A stretch of DNA of 64,000 bases from CAVYGN01 sp963796325 (GTDB lineage: Bacteria; Spirochaetota; Brevinematia; Brevinematales; JAOACQ01). The stretch is taken from NCBI GenBank assembly GCA_963796325.1, contig CAWCLF010000001.1:2480001-2544000 (forward strand), read 5' to 3'. This document shows positions 42,526 through 51,921 of this stretch, piece after piece. The number at the start of each line of letters is the position of its first letter. Within the stretch, counting starts at the first letter, position 1. Under the pieces are notes generated by a model. That model did not search any database. It was given only the letters and a program-made list of their open reading frames with translations, and was not told the origin of the DNA. The translations under genes and the position numbers were made by a program.

Positions 42526-43869
42526 TCAGCATTTAAAATTGAAATTTTCCAGGAATTTTGTCGAGTATTTCCCTTTCTGGAAGTCGGCGTTTTCGAGGAG
42601 CTTTTCATAAAACGGGATGGTTGTTTTAATGCCCGTCGCCCTGAATTCGGCGAGGGCCCTTTTCATCCTGGCGATCGCTTCGTCGCGGTTCCTGCCCCAG
42701 GTTATCACCTTTGCAAGCAGGGAATCGTAATACTTTGGGATTTCATACCCCGCATAGCCATGCGTGTCGACCCTGACCCCGGGGCCTCCCGGTATGTGGA
42801 ATTCATCGATCCTTCCCGGCGTGGGCATGAAATTCATGTAAGGGTCCTCGGCGTTCACCCTGCATTCTATGGCATTGCCGCTGAACTTCACGTCCTCCTG
42901 TTTAAATGAAAGCCTGTTTCCAAGCGCTATGCTTATCTGCTCCTTCACTATGTCGATGGTCGTCACCATTTCGGTTACGGGATGCTCTACCTGTATTCTC
43001 GTATTGACTTCCATGAAATAGAATTTCCCGTCCGTATCGTAAAGGAATTCCATAGTGCCGGCGCCTACATAACCCACCTTCCTTACTCCCTTCTTGGCCG
43101 CTTCGCCCATTTCCTCACGCACGGCGGCCGTCAGGCTCGGGCTGGGGGATTCCTCGACAAGCTTCTGGTGCCTCCTCTGAATGGAGCAGTCCCTTTCGCC
43201 GAGGTGGACGACGTTTCCGTGGGAATCCGCAAGGAACTGTATTTCGATATGCCTGGGATCCGACAGGTATTTTTCAACATATACATCCGGGTTGCCGAAA
43301 GCCGACTTGGCTTCGCCCTGTGCGATCGGTATGATGTTGGCAAGCTCTTCGCCCGACCATGCCACCCTCATTCCTTTGCCTCCGCCTCCCGCCACCGCCT
43401 TGACGATGACCGGGTAGCCGGCGCTTTTAGCGAATTCCAGGGCTTCTCCGGCGCTCTGGATTATCCCGGTGCCGGGCGTAATAGGAACTCCGATATCCTT
43501 CATGGTCTTGCGCGCCATGGCCTTGTTGCCTAAAAGATCGATCACTTCCGCCGACGGCCCGATAAATGTTATCTTGTGGTCCTTGCAGATGCCGGAGAAT
43601 TTCGAATTCTCTGCAAGAAAACCGTATCCTGGATGTATGGCGTCGGCCCCTGTTATCTCCGCCGCGCTGATAACGGCAAGAATATTGAGATAACTGTCGC
43701 TTGAAAGCGCAGGCCCGATGCAGACGTCCTGGTCCGAAAGCTTGGTATGCAGGCATTCCTCGTCAGCCTCGGAATGCACGGACACAGTCGGTATTCCCAT
43801 TTCCTTGGCCGCGCGTATGACCCTCACGGCGATCTCGCCGCGGTTTGCAATCAATATTTTCCTGAACAT
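42526..43869 (-). CDS. accC: biotin carboxylase subunit of acetyl-CoA carboxylase
   Basis: This is a full-length 447-residue AccC (E. coli 449). The N-terminal biotin-carboxylase domain starts MFRKILIANRGEIAVRVIRA, the ATP-grasp domain contains the glycine-rich KAVAGGGGKGMR loop, and the substrate-side MEVNTRIQVEHPVTE is near 290-300. The enzyme carboxylates biotin on BCCP using ATP and bicarbonate, the first half of malonyl-CoA synthesis. The adjacent BCCP-like gene lacks the biotinyl lysine, so another carrier protein must be used. AAGGAG precedes the ATG. Confidence 0.95.
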   Translation of the reverse strand: MFRKILIANRGEIAVRVIRAAKEMGIPTVSVHSEADEECLHTKLSDQDVCIGPALSSDSYLNILAVISAAEITGADAIHPGYGFLAENSKFSGICKDHKITFIGPSAEVIDLLGNKAMARKTMKDIGVPITPGTGIIQSAGEALEFAKSAGYPVIVKAVAGGGGKGMRVAWSGEELANIIPIAQGEAKSAFGNPDVYVEKYLSDPRHIEIQFLADSHGNVVHLGERDCSIQRRHQKLVEESPSPSLTAAVREEMGEAAKKGVRKVGYVGAGTMEFLYDTDGKFYFMEVNTRIQVEHPVTEMVTTIDIVKEQISIALGNRLSFKQEDVKFSGNAIECRVNAEDPYMNFMPTPGRIDEFHIPGGPGVRVDTHGYAGYEIPKYYDSLLAKVITWGRNRDEAIARMKRALAEFRATGIKTTIPFYEKLLENADFQKGKYSTKFLENFNFKC

Positions 43870-43890
43870 ATTTTTTCTCCTTAATCAGGG

Positions 43891-44370
43891 TCAGCCCTGG
43901 ACTTCAAACCTCATCACGGGCTGGCCGTATTCGATAGGCTGGCCTTCTTCGATCAGGACCTCTTTGACTTTGCCCTTGACCTCGGACTTCAGGTCCTGCA
44001 GTACTCCAAGCACCCTGACATGGCCGACAATTTCGCCTTTTTTTACAACGTCCCTCAGTTTTATATAATTCTCGCCTGTTTTTGGGTTCAGCCTGGTAAA
44101 AAATCCGATCCACTGCGACCGGAGTTCGTACACCGAAGACTGCTCGCTTTCCTGCGCCGCAGGATTGGCTGCAGGGACCTGCCCCTGGGGGGCCTCAACG
44201 GTTTCCGGAGCCTGCGTCCCGGCATCTTTTACAGCGGCTTTGGCTGTCTTTTTTGCCCCTGTTCCGATGGTTATCCTCATGGCTTCTTTGCCATGCCGGA
44301 TCTCGATCTCGTCGATGTCCTCTCCCGAAAAGATGCTCTGGAGTTTTCTTATATCCTTTATGTCGATCAT
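43891..44370 (-). CDS. AccB-like protein without the biotin-attachment lysine (pseudo-BCCP)
   Basis: This 159-residue protein has a BCCP N-terminus (DIKDIRKLQSIFSGEDIDEIEI) and Ala/Pro-rich linker, then a biotinyl-type domain ending GQPIEYGQPVMRFE. A gapless alignment with E. coli BCCP puts RVLGVL where BCCP has EAMKMM, so the biotinylated Lys is Gly here. The base sequence was checked on the minus strand. The protein therefore cannot carry biotin. It could resemble plant BADC proteins, which lack this lysine and restrain ACC activity. It lies between efp and accC in the expected operon. Confidence 0.75.
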   Translation of the reverse strand: MIDIKDIRKLQSIFSGEDIDEIEIRHGKEAMRITIGTGAKKTAKAAVKDAGTQAPETVEAPQGQVPAANPAAQESEQSSVYELRSQWIGFFTRLNPKTGENYIKLRDVVKKGEIVGHVRVLGVLQDLKSEVKGKVKEVLIEEGQPIEYGQPVMRFEVQG

Positions 44371-44380
44371 GGAACCCCTC

Positions 44381-44941
44381 CTATTTAACCCTCTCTATGT
44401 AACGGTCGTCCCTTGTATCGACCCTGATTTTCTCCCCGATTCCCACGAACAGGGGAACCTGCACGACCGCACCGGTTTCCAGCGTGGCCGGTTTCGAGCC
44501 CCCCATTACGGTATCCCCGCGGAGTCCCGGATCTGTTTCTGTTATGACCAGGTCGACGAACATGGGCGGCTCCACCCCGATGATCTCCCCTTCGTAAATT
44601 GACAGGGTGCATACCATCTCGTTTTTCAGGTATTTCGAGGAATCGCCAACAAGTTCCTCTGAAACCGCATACTGCTCGTAATTTTCATTGTCCATGAATA
44701 TAAAGCGGTTATCCTCTTTGTAGAGAAGCTGGGCTTCCTTGCTTTCCACGAACACGTCTTCCAGCATTTCGCCCGCCCTGAACGTCTTTTCGATGACAGT
44801 GTCCCTTATGATGTTCCTGAGCTTGGTCCTGACAATGGCGCCCCCCTTCCCCGGCTTGTGATGCTCGTAATACAATACGGAATAGAGTTCTCCATCTATT
44901 TTCAGGACTATTCCCTTTTTCAGGCTGTTGGATGAAACCAT
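44381..44941 (-). CDS. efp: elongation factor P
   Basis: This 186-residue protein has the three beta domains of EF-P. The modification-loop tip is KPGKGGA with Lys32 as the residue usually modified (KPGKGxA in E. coli). The C-terminal EF-P signature GDTVMGGSKPATLETGAVVQ is intact. EF-P relieves ribosome stalling at Pro-Pro runs. It lies just upstream of accB/accC, as in many genomes. Confidence 0.96.
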   Translation of the reverse strand: MVSSNSLKKGIVLKIDGELYSVLYYEHHKPGKGGAIVRTKLRNIIRDTVIEKTFRAGEMLEDVFVESKEAQLLYKEDNRFIFMDNENYEQYAVSEELVGDSSKYLKNEMVCTLSIYEGEIIGVEPPMFVDLVITETDPGLRGDTVMGGSKPATLETGAVVQVPLFVGIGEKIRVDTRDDRYIERVK

Positions 44942-44979
44942 AAATCCTCCCGGTTTAATATGCCGAATCCGATCCCTGA

Positions 44980-46059
44980 TTAAAGATCGTATCCCGATGA
45001 GGTGAGTACTTCGAAGCCGTCTTTTTTGACCAGGACCATGTCTTCCAGCCTGACGCCGCCCGTTCCGGGCAGGTAAATGCCGGGTTCGACGGTTATTATC
45101 ATGCCTTTTGACAGTACGATGTCCGATGCGGCATTCACGGCAGGGGCCTCATGGACCTGGAGGCCTACTCCATGCCCGGTCGAATGCGTGAAATATTCGC
45201 CGAAGCCTGCGTCTTCTATTACCTTAAAAGCCGCTTCATGGACCGCCGCGGCGGGAACGCCGTCCGATACCACGGATTCGGCCTTTTTCAGGGCGTCGAA
45301 TACTACCTTCTGTATGCGGGAAATTTTCGCATCGATTATTTTACCTAAATAATAGCATCTTGTAAAGTCTGAGCAGTATCCGTCTTTAAAAATCCCGAAA
45401 TCGAGGAGAATATTTTCATTTTCTTCGATTATTTTACCGGTCGCTGTACCATGCGGCAGGGAACTTCTCGCCCCTGAAGCCACTATTGTATCGAAAGAAG
45501 GGCGTTTGGCCCCCTGCCGCCTCAAAAAATAATCGAGCCGGGCGGCGATATCGCTTTCTTTAAAGCCTTTCTTGATAAAGGGAAGGATCATGCTGTATCC
45601 CAGTTCCGTAATCATGAGGTTGTTCCTGATTACTTCGATCTCGTATTCGTCCTTCCTGATCCTGAGGTCCTTAACCATTGAAGTGTCTTCGAGGAGGATC
45701 TTATTCGGCTCGAAAGTTCCGGCAAGGGTTTCGGAAAATTCGAGGCTTACTTCCCTCTTGGATAGCAGTATCTTCCTGGCGCCGGAGTCCAGGATTATGT
45801 CCTTTAATAAAGAAAAATATTTCCTGTCGGACCTGACGGCCTCGAGGTCCGCATCCACCTGTTTTTCAAGCCTGAATTGTTCCGTGTAGCGGCCGTCGGT
45901 TATAAAGACAAGCCTGTCTTTCGATATGACAAGGGTCGAATCGTCCCCCGTAAAGCCCGTAAAGTAAAATACCTCTTCGGGGATATTTACATAAAGGACT
46001 TCGTCATTCAGGAGTTTATCCCTTATTGCGTCGGCCCTTTCCCGGAAGTAATTGCGCAT
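44980..46059 (-). CDS. M24B-family Xaa-Pro aminopeptidase/dipeptidase
   Basis: This 359-residue protein has an N-terminal creatinase-like domain (TDGRYTEQF, about 50-60) and a pita-bread catalytic domain with metal ligands in DFGIFKDGYCSDFTRCYYLG (two Asp), STGHGVGLQVHE (His), VEPGIYLPG (Glu) and RLEDMVLV (Glu). It removes N-terminal residues before Pro or splits X-Pro dipeptides using two divalent metals. It is next to efp, a common arrangement. I cannot separate PepP from PepQ by eye. Confidence 0.92.
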   Translation of the reverse strand: MRNYFRERADAIRDKLLNDEVLYVNIPEEVFYFTGFTGDDSTLVISKDRLVFITDGRYTEQFRLEKQVDADLEAVRSDRKYFSLLKDIILDSGARKILLSKREVSLEFSETLAGTFEPNKILLEDTSMVKDLRIRKDEYEIEVIRNNLMITELGYSMILPFIKKGFKESDIAARLDYFLRRQGAKRPSFDTIVASGARSSLPHGTATGKIIEENENILLDFGIFKDGYCSDFTRCYYLGKIIDAKISRIQKVVFDALKKAESVVSDGVPAAAVHEAAFKVIEDAGFGEYFTHSTGHGVGLQVHEAPAVNAASDIVLSKGMIITVEPGIYLPGTGGVRLEDMVLVKKDGFEVLTSSGYDL

Positions 46060-46063
46060 ATGC

Positions 46064-47617
46064 CTAGTCTCTCAGGATCATGGATTCGTTGGTGAGGCTT
46101 TCTTCCTCGACAGACAACTCTTCCTCGAACTTCTCTATATCGCCGTCCGTATCTTTGATGAATGTGTTGTTTGTGGCGTAGTTATTTTTATATATTCCCA
46201 TGAGGATTTCATATTTATTGTTAACGCTGTTTATAAGGCTGTCGAGATCGTTTATTTCCTTCAGGATGAGCCTTTCCCCGGCGGTAACCGGCCTTGAAAC
46301 GGCATTAGTACCCGTAGCAGCGGCGCCGGTATAATTGGTCACATAATTAGTTATTATCACCGTATTCGTGGACAGGCCCTGCAGATTGGTCTGAGCCGTT
46401 AAATTAGTGCCGGCCGGCCCGTTGGTGAGCACGGCCGCCAGGATGAAGCTGAACTCCTTTTCCGCCTCGACCGACGACTTCGTACCCTGTACGGTCCTGG
46501 TCCCGATTACAGTGCCGGTGGCTTTCACCTTGACTTTGTAGTCTCCGGCGGTCCCGGGACCGGTCAGGTCCCATTTAACCTTCCTCGATTCGTTGACGCC
46601 CACGTTCTGTAATTCCGTTATATTGTTTTCGCCCTGCGTCAGCATAAAATTCTGCGGGACGGTGAGTTCGAGGTCAACCTTGTCCAGGGGATTCCTGCCC
46701 GAATTTAGAAAGTCGGCATAGACGCTTACAGGCAAGACCGAGGTCTGCCTGGGGACGGCCAGCGACAGAGTCAGTCCCCTGCCCGTTACAGGCGTTGCGG
46801 CAAAAAGTCCGTATTTAGCCGTGATTTCATTGGTAAAGTCCCTGTCGAGGGCCGCGGGGCCGTAATAAAGAGCAGCCGAACTATCATACTGGGAGGTGCC
46901 CTCCCTTTTCAGTTCCCTGGATGAATCTACGGAAAAATCCCACTTGTTGTCGTAAAATCTTTCCCAGGACGCAAAGACCAGTTCCGACGGTTTTGTCGCT
47001 CCTTCGAGCGATCCCTGGACCCTTATGGCCGGATTGTCGTAATTGTCGAAAGCGTACCAGTACTGCGGGATATCGCCGCCTGAAAAAACGGTTTCCCTGA
47101 TGATGGAACCTTTATCGGGTATGACAAAACTCCTGGGTTCGGCATTGTTGAGGGCCGGATCCAGGACTATCCTGGTTCCGATGTTTGCCGGCCTGCCGCT
47201 CCTGTTAATCACACGGTATAAAATATTCATGGTGTCGGGCAATCCTGAAACCTGCCCGTTCACTATGAAGATTTCCTGGCTTATCTCGATATTCTTTACG
47301 GACCATACGGTAACGATTTTATCCCTCTCTACCATGGGCTTTTTAATGGTATAGGCGTCTTTTTCGGTACTGCCGAAAATATAATTTGCGCCGTCAATAA
47401 AAAAAGTTGTAAATGAAGTGAGCGGAAGCTGGCTGTATAGTATCGACATGTTGTCGTCGAGCGGATTGTCAGGATCGCCTTCGATTGTGGACATTGTAAA
47501 ACGCCCGGAATCCTGATCGACGCCTAATTTAATATACCGGTTCGAGATCTCGACCATGGCTCCGAACATTTTCACGCTGAAAAAAATAAGGAATATGATA
47601 ATAAATGCTTTTTTCAT
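46064..47617 (-). CDS. large exported beta-rich protein, unknown family
   Basis: This 517-residue protein has a signal peptide (about 1-19). The mature region is beta-rich with NRSGRPANIGTRIVLDPA and NPLDKVDLELTVPQNFML, like proteins with CARDB/Ig-like folds. A low-complexity Thr/Asn stretch and a helical C-terminal end (about 445-517) follow. I do not recognise a family. The start abuts the stop of the TPR gene (TGA then ATG), and the stop is 4 bases from pepP. It may be an envelope structural protein; conserved linkage with the TPR gene would be informative. Confidence 0.55.
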   Translation of the reverse strand: MKKAFIIIFLIFFSVKMFGAMVEISNRYIKLGVDQDSGRFTMSTIEGDPDNPLDDNMSILYSQLPLTSFTTFFIDGANYIFGSTEKDAYTIKKPMVERDKIVTVWSVKNIEISQEIFIVNGQVSGLPDTMNILYRVINRSGRPANIGTRIVLDPALNNAEPRSFVIPDKGSIIRETVFSGGDIPQYWYAFDNYDNPAIRVQGSLEGATKPSELVFASWERFYDNKWDFSVDSSRELKREGTSQYDSSAALYYGPAALDRDFTNEITAKYGLFAATPVTGRGLTLSLAVPRQTSVLPVSVYADFLNSGRNPLDKVDLELTVPQNFMLTQGENNITELQNVGVNESRKVKWDLTGPGTAGDYKVKVKATGTVIGTRTVQGTKSSVEAEKEFSFILAAVLTNGPAGTNLTAQTNLQGLSTNTVIITNYVTNYTGAAATGTNAVSRPVTAGERLILKEINDLDSLINSVNNKYEILMGIYKNNYATNNTFIKDTDGDIEKFEEELSVEEESLTNESMILRD

Positions 47618-48400
47618 TCAGTCAACCCCGTTCTGCTCTTTAAGCCTTGTAAGCATTTCGACTTTCTCGGCTTTTATATCTATGAGCCTCTGCTTGATCA
47701 GGAGAAGCCTTGACATCCTCTGAAGGATTTCCTTCTGGCTTGTCAGCTTGTCGCCCTTGTTCCTGAGCGATTCTATGTTCGTGGGGTTCTCCTCCATTGA
47801 CAGCCTGGACAGGTTCTCTTTTTCAATAGTATCCTGCAGCACCGTAATTGAATTGCGTACTTCGAATGTGAGGGCGCTCAGGGGGTAATTCGTAATTATG
47901 AATTCGTAATACGAAATCGCCCTGAAGTAATCGTTTTTCATCCCGAATCCCCTCGCCAGCCAGTAATAGCCGTGATCGGCCAGGGAATCGCCGTCTTTAT
48001 ACCTGTATAAGTAATCCTCGAGGACGGCAATGCCCTCGCCCGGACGGCCTGCAAGCACCAGGGTCCTTCCCAGTTTGTACAGATCCCTCGAATAGATGTC
48101 CTGGTTGAAATAAAGGCCGGCTACCGTCCTGTAGCAGTCTACGGCTTTCTTGAAATCCTGTCTTATAAAGGCTATGTCGCCGTCGAAATAATATGCCCTG
48201 GCCGCATAGGGATCGAAGAGCGATCCTTTCGGAAGTTTCATATTGATTATGCTTATAAAATTGGAGTCGGCTCCCTTGAGATTGTAATTTGCAAAATATG
48301 TCATGCCCTCGAGATATTTCTTCTTGACATCCGTAAGGTCCTGTGCATGCATGGCTGATATGGAAATGAGAAATAGAGTGAGAACCAGAGCTTTATGCAT
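47618..48400 (-). CDS. exported TPR-like repeat protein
   Basis: The ATG at 48400 with AAGGAG gives 260 residues; an in-frame ATG at 48415 overlaps aroQ. A signal peptide (MHKALVLTLFLISISAMHAQ) is followed by helical repeats of TPR/BamD-like type (DPYAARAYYFDGDIAFIRQD, DSLADHGYYWLARGF, YYEFIITNYPLSA). A coiled-coil C-terminus (about 200-260) follows. Such proteins organise envelope complexes. It is co-transcribed with the beta-rich exported protein downstream. Confidence 0.7.
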   Translation of the reverse strand: MHKALVLTLFLISISAMHAQDLTDVKKKYLEGMTYFANYNLKGADSNFISIINMKLPKGSLFDPYAARAYYFDGDIAFIRQDFKKAVDCYRTVAGLYFNQDIYSRDLYKLGRTLVLAGRPGEGIAVLEDYLYRYKDGDSLADHGYYWLARGFGMKNDYFRAISYYEFIITNYPLSALTFEVRNSITVLQDTIEKENLSRLSMEENPTNIESLRNKGDKLTSQKEILQRMSRLLLIKQRLIDIKAEKVEMLTRLKEQNGVD

Positions 48401-48842
48401 TTCGGCTCCTTGCAATATATCCCGCTATCGCTTCCAGGCCGAGTTCGTAGGATTGGACCCCGAAACCCGACACGATTCCGGCGGCTATGCCGGAAAGGTA
48501 TGAAACGGTCCTGAAATCTTCCCTGGCGAATATATTGGACATATGTACTTCTGCGAAAGGGATCTTCACCGAGAGCAGGGCATCCCTTAGAGCTATCGAG
48601 GTGTGAGTGAATGCGCCGGCATTTATGACAAGCCCTGCGGCTTTAAGGCCCTCCGCCTGTATGAAATCTATGATCGCGCCTTCCGAGTTCGACTGGAAGC
48701 TCTTGAGGTTAAAGCCCAGGTCTGCCGCTTTTTCCGCCAGGGAGCTTTCGATTTCCCGGAGGGTTTTGCTGCCGTATGTCCCGGGTTCCCTGATGCCCAG
48801 CATATTGAGATTGGGGCCGTTAACGAGAAGTATCGTATCCAT
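48393..48842 (-). CDS. aroQ: type II 3-dehydroquinate dehydratase
   Basis: This is a 149-residue enzyme of the shikimate pathway that dehydrates 3-dehydroquinate to 3-dehydroshikimate. The N-terminal signature ILLVNGPNLNMLGIREPGTYG carries the catalytic Tyr (at 23). NSEGAIID, INAGAFTHTSIALRDAL (active-site Asn and His/Thr residues) and EVHMSNIFAREDFR, with its catalytic-type His, complete the family. Length is normal (146-150). Its end overlaps the start of the TPR gene by a few bases. Confidence 0.96.
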   Translation of the reverse strand: MDTILLVNGPNLNMLGIREPGTYGSKTLREIESSLAEKAADLGFNLKSFQSNSEGAIIDFIQAEGLKAAGLVINAGAFTHTSIALRDALLSVKIPFAEVHMSNIFAREDFRTVSYLSGIAAGIVSGFGVQSYELGLEAIAGYIARSRNA

Positions 48843-48853
48843 TCTAAACCCCT

Positions 48854-49720
48854 TTAATTTTTCAAGGCGAACTTTTCTCTGTTTTCGACCGTAACAAGCA
48901 TGCAGTTTGTTATGTTTTCCAGAGCCGGATACGGATCGATTTCACAGCCTGACGTATATATGGCCCTGACCCTGGACCGGTAAGCCGCAGTATTCCGGAG
49001 GATCCCGGGGTCTTTCACGGATGCCACTATGAAGCAGTTCTCAGGACCCGATTCCGATCCGGCAAGAATAGACGAGATCCTTCCTGTATCGCTGAAATCC
49101 TTGTAAAGAAGGATTATACAGGCATTTTTGTATTTCAGGAAGTAAAAACCTTCCCCGGATAGTGAAAATACGCTTTTCCCCATCTCGAGGTCGAAGAGCG
49201 GCACGATTACCGTGCTTGCCAGGATGTTCCTGTTCTTCTCGTAATAGGTCCTGAATTCATTTTCACTTACGGTCCTGTCGTCCGACATGAGGACAAGAAA
49301 ATGCGGGCTTTTCGAAAGTATAAGCGGACGTCCGATCCTGGCCAGTCCGAAATCGAAGCTGTAATTGTTGCCGTAAGGGACTGTCTTTATGAAAGACCTT
49401 TTGCTGAAAGCGGGCTGCCTGCTATGGACCAGGAACTGGTAAACGGCGCTTTCCTCGAGGTCTTTAAAGACCATGCTGTGGAAATAAGACGGGGTTTCGT
49501 CCCTCCTCTCCCAGTCGGCGTCTCCTACCATGGAAAAATAAACAGATGTGGCCTCGAGAGCGCCTGTAAAATAATTGATCGTTATCGAATCGAGACGGCT
49601 ATCGGCCGGAAGGAAAAACGGGCCGAAGGAGGAAACGGTTTCTTTGGCTTCATTTTTCGGAAGCTGGGCGCATCCGGCGAGAAGCAGGAACATTATAGCT
49701 GCGGTCGACGCGGTTTTCAT
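48854..49720 (-). CDS. lipoprotein, possibly with a degenerate phosphoesterase-like fold
   Basis: I chose the ATG at 49720, which follows a GGGGTG; the upstream GTG at 49726 is less likely. The product has 288 residues with a lipobox (LLAGC). It has an N-terminal beta domain resembling the fibronectin-like domain of purple acid phosphatases (ALEATSVYFSMVGDADWER). A second part (PHFLVLMSDDRTVSENEFRT, KNACIILLYKDF) recalls a phosphoesterase fold without visible catalytic His/Asp set. Function is unknown. It begins the housekeeping run. Confidence 0.5.
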   Translation of the reverse strand: MKTASTAAIMFLLLAGCAQLPKNEAKETVSSFGPFFLPADSRLDSITINYFTGALEATSVYFSMVGDADWERRDETPSYFHSMVFKDLEESAVYQFLVHSRQPAFSKRSFIKTVPYGNNYSFDFGLARIGRPLILSKSPHFLVLMSDDRTVSENEFRTYYEKNRNILASTVIVPLFDLEMGKSVFSLSGEGFYFLKYKNACIILLYKDFSDTGRISSILAGSESGPENCFIVASVKDPGILRNTAAYRSRVRAIYTSGCEIDPYPALENITNCMLVTVENREKFALKN

Positions 49721-49833
49721 AATCACCCCTTCATTTATTTATCGGAAAATGGGGAAAATGCCTTTATTTAAATATGTCTATAAAATAAATATTCTTAAAC
49801 CGCGCCGGATGCGCCTATTCCCGGCCGCTTTGA

Positions 49834-50942
49834 TCAAAAACCGTTCGTTTCAATTCCGAGCCCGGCCGCCGCGCCGGAGGAACTGTAGGTGTAAGCGGTC
49901 CTGGACGCCTGATTCGACGGGATCGACAGGCAGGTAAGGGAAAGCGGGCCGAAGATATATGTTATGGAATTCTGCTGAAGGCCTCCGTTAAAATCAATGC
50001 CGGCAGAATAATAAACGATCTTGCTCCAGTTAACGCAGAATATACTGACATCGCCCGCCGAGTCTGAATAAGCGTATATCCTGAGGTCGCCTGTAATTTT
50101 CCGGCATAAAATCATGTTCGAAAGCGCATGATCCGAAAACATCTCGTAAATATAATAAACGGGTTTCGGCTTATCGCCGGCAGTATAATCTATAAAGGTG
50201 CACTTCCAGTTGGTTTCACAGATGCCCCAGGGCTGGACTGAAACAAGGTTCGGCTGTGCGCTCGAAACGCCTAAAAAATCCGCCAGCCACAAACCGGCTT
50301 CGAATGTTCCCAGCGAAGCCTCGGCGACGGGATCTGCAGGGTTGCCGTCGGCTGATATCTGGCATTCGCCGATCATAAGGGATTGTCCCTGCCCGTAAGT
50401 TTTGATAGTCGAAAAGACGGTCGAATAAAATTTCATCATAGGGTCGAACTGATTTGCCGCAAAACTGTATGTGGCCGCGGAATCCGGCCATGCGGGATAA
50501 TAGTGGACCGAAATTGAATCGACATATTTACCGCAGTTCTGAAGGAAACTCGTAAGAGCGTCCGAACCGGGATTAAGAAAATCGAGGGCAAGGTCGGGAC
50601 CGGCTATTTTGATCGAAGGATAATTCTTTGGGTTCGTTGCCTATATCGACCCAGGAGAGAGGATAACCCTTTGTTCCGACATAATAGCCGAGCAGGTTCT
50701 CCGCCCTCGCGACCCTGGCGGCCGTATTCGATCCGCTGACAAGGGGAAGCTGGAGCATCGGTTCCGCCCCGATGCCTGAAGAGTACGCCGCATAGTCGTC
50801 CATAAATTTCTGCGACAGGACTTCCGGCTCTTCGCCGTCGTTATTCTGGCCGCCGGCGCGAAGGAATTTTACGCCCAGCTGCCCCGCTAAGGATACGGTG
50901 CCCGCTATTAGGATCGCCGTAAACCTGCGGCCCGAAATACAT
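49834..50942 (-). pseudogene. decayed glycoside-hydrolase gene with two frameshifts
   Basis: On the minus strand three pieces in different frames join into one glycosidase. MYFGPQVYGDPNSG starts at 50942. Next comes GTVSLAGQLGVKFLRAGGQN followed by SWVDIGNEP (candidate acid/base Glu), then IKIAGPDLALDFLNPGSD and VHYYPAWPDSAATYS, to the stop at 49834. The second break is an extra A at CCCAAAG (plus 50627-50629); the first lies near 50900. The pattern WVDIGNEP resembles GH44/GH79-like arabinofuranosidases or glucuronidases. The 5' end with the signal peptide is missing. Confidence 0.7.
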
Positions 50943-50967
50943 GGGTATTTTGGACTATAACGGTCGA

Positions 50968-50990
50968 AGCCCGGCCGGGGGCTTTTTTTT
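50968..50990 (+). terminator. Rho-independent terminator
   Basis: AGCCC (50968-50972) pairs with GGGCT (50979-50983) around a GC-rich loop, followed by eight T. It points to the right on the plus strand, and no intact plus-strand gene precedes it, so it may be a remnant or end an antisense transcript. It separates the glycosidase pseudogene from the LuxR gene. Confidence 0.6.
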
Positions 50991-50994
50991 ATGG

Positions 50995-51921
50995 CTATAT
51001 GCCGCCGCCTTTTTTGAAATAAAGAATGTTGAGCTGCGTCTTATTGTGTATTCCTGTTTTGGTGAAAATGTTCCGGACGTGCTTTTTAAGTGTCTCCTCG
51101 CTTATGAAAAGCCTGAGCGCGATTTCCTTGTATGTCAGCCCGTCGTAAATCAGGGGTATTAACGCTTTTTCCCTCCTGGTCAGCTTCCTATACATAGGGT
51201 TCTTTTCAAGCGAAGCGGGAGTGTCGCCCATTATATTATACCTTACCACGGCCACCCAGATGCAGAAAATATACGCTCCGAGCGCAATATGCGACGCCCT
51301 CGGCACGATCGGCCTGTAGAAGAAGAACGGCTGGATGTGATTTACGAGCAATGTCAGGATCATGGATATTGTCATTCCCGTAATTATGATGTCCGCCATG
51401 AGGATCTCTTTTAAAAGTTTTGCCGTTATCCTATAGCGTATAAGCAGCGCCAGGGATGCGATAAAATAGAAATAATAACTCGACATATAAGCGATATCCC
51501 ATGCATTCAGCGGCTTAACCTGTTCGAACCAGATGCCGTTTGTTAAAACAAAGTCCTTGATCATCGAGACCGAGAGATATTCCTTGACTGAAAAAACAAC
51601 TGCCGGAAGATAGATCAGAACAGTAAGAAACGGTTCGAATGTTAATATTTTGTTTTTTCCTGTCAGAAGGATTACGAAGAGAAGCTGCGAACAGAAGGGA
51701 ATGCTGTTCGACGGTGTAAAATACCTCACTATCTGCAGCGCGGCTTCCTTAGTCGGGGCTGAATAGATAAGGCCATGGTAAAAGGCGAAGAGCGAAAACG
51801 CAAAGGTCCCTATGGCGAAAATCCTGTTGATCCGGGAACGGAAATTTCTCAAAAGGACAAAGATGGAAAATTCAGCATAAATTGTGAAGAAAATGAACGA
51901 TAAGATAGAATAGATATTCAT
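50995..51921 (-). CDS. membrane-anchored LuxR-type regulator, copy B
   Basis: This 308-residue protein has about seven hydrophobic helices in residues 1-225, and a C-terminal LuxR helix-turn-helix: LTRREKALIPLIYDGLTYKE, then IALRLFISEETLKKHVRNIF, in which SEETLKKH is the recognition helix. Such proteins couple a membrane or lipid signal to transcription. It is a close paralogue of the next gene and its ATG overlaps that gene's TGA by four bases. Confidence 0.85.
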   Translation of the reverse strand: MNIYSILSFIFFTIYAEFSIFVLLRNFRSRINRIFAIGTFAFSLFAFYHGLIYSAPTKEAALQIVRYFTPSNSIPFCSQLLFVILLTGKNKILTFEPFLTVLIYLPAVVFSVKEYLSVSMIKDFVLTNGIWFEQVKPLNAWDIAYMSSYYFYFIASLALLIRYRITAKLLKEILMADIIITGMTISMILTLLVNHIQPFFFYRPIVPRASHIALGAYIFCIWVAVVRYNIMGDTPASLEKNPMYRKLTRREKALIPLIYDGLTYKEIALRLFISEETLKKHVRNIFTKTGIHNKTQLNILYFKKGGGI

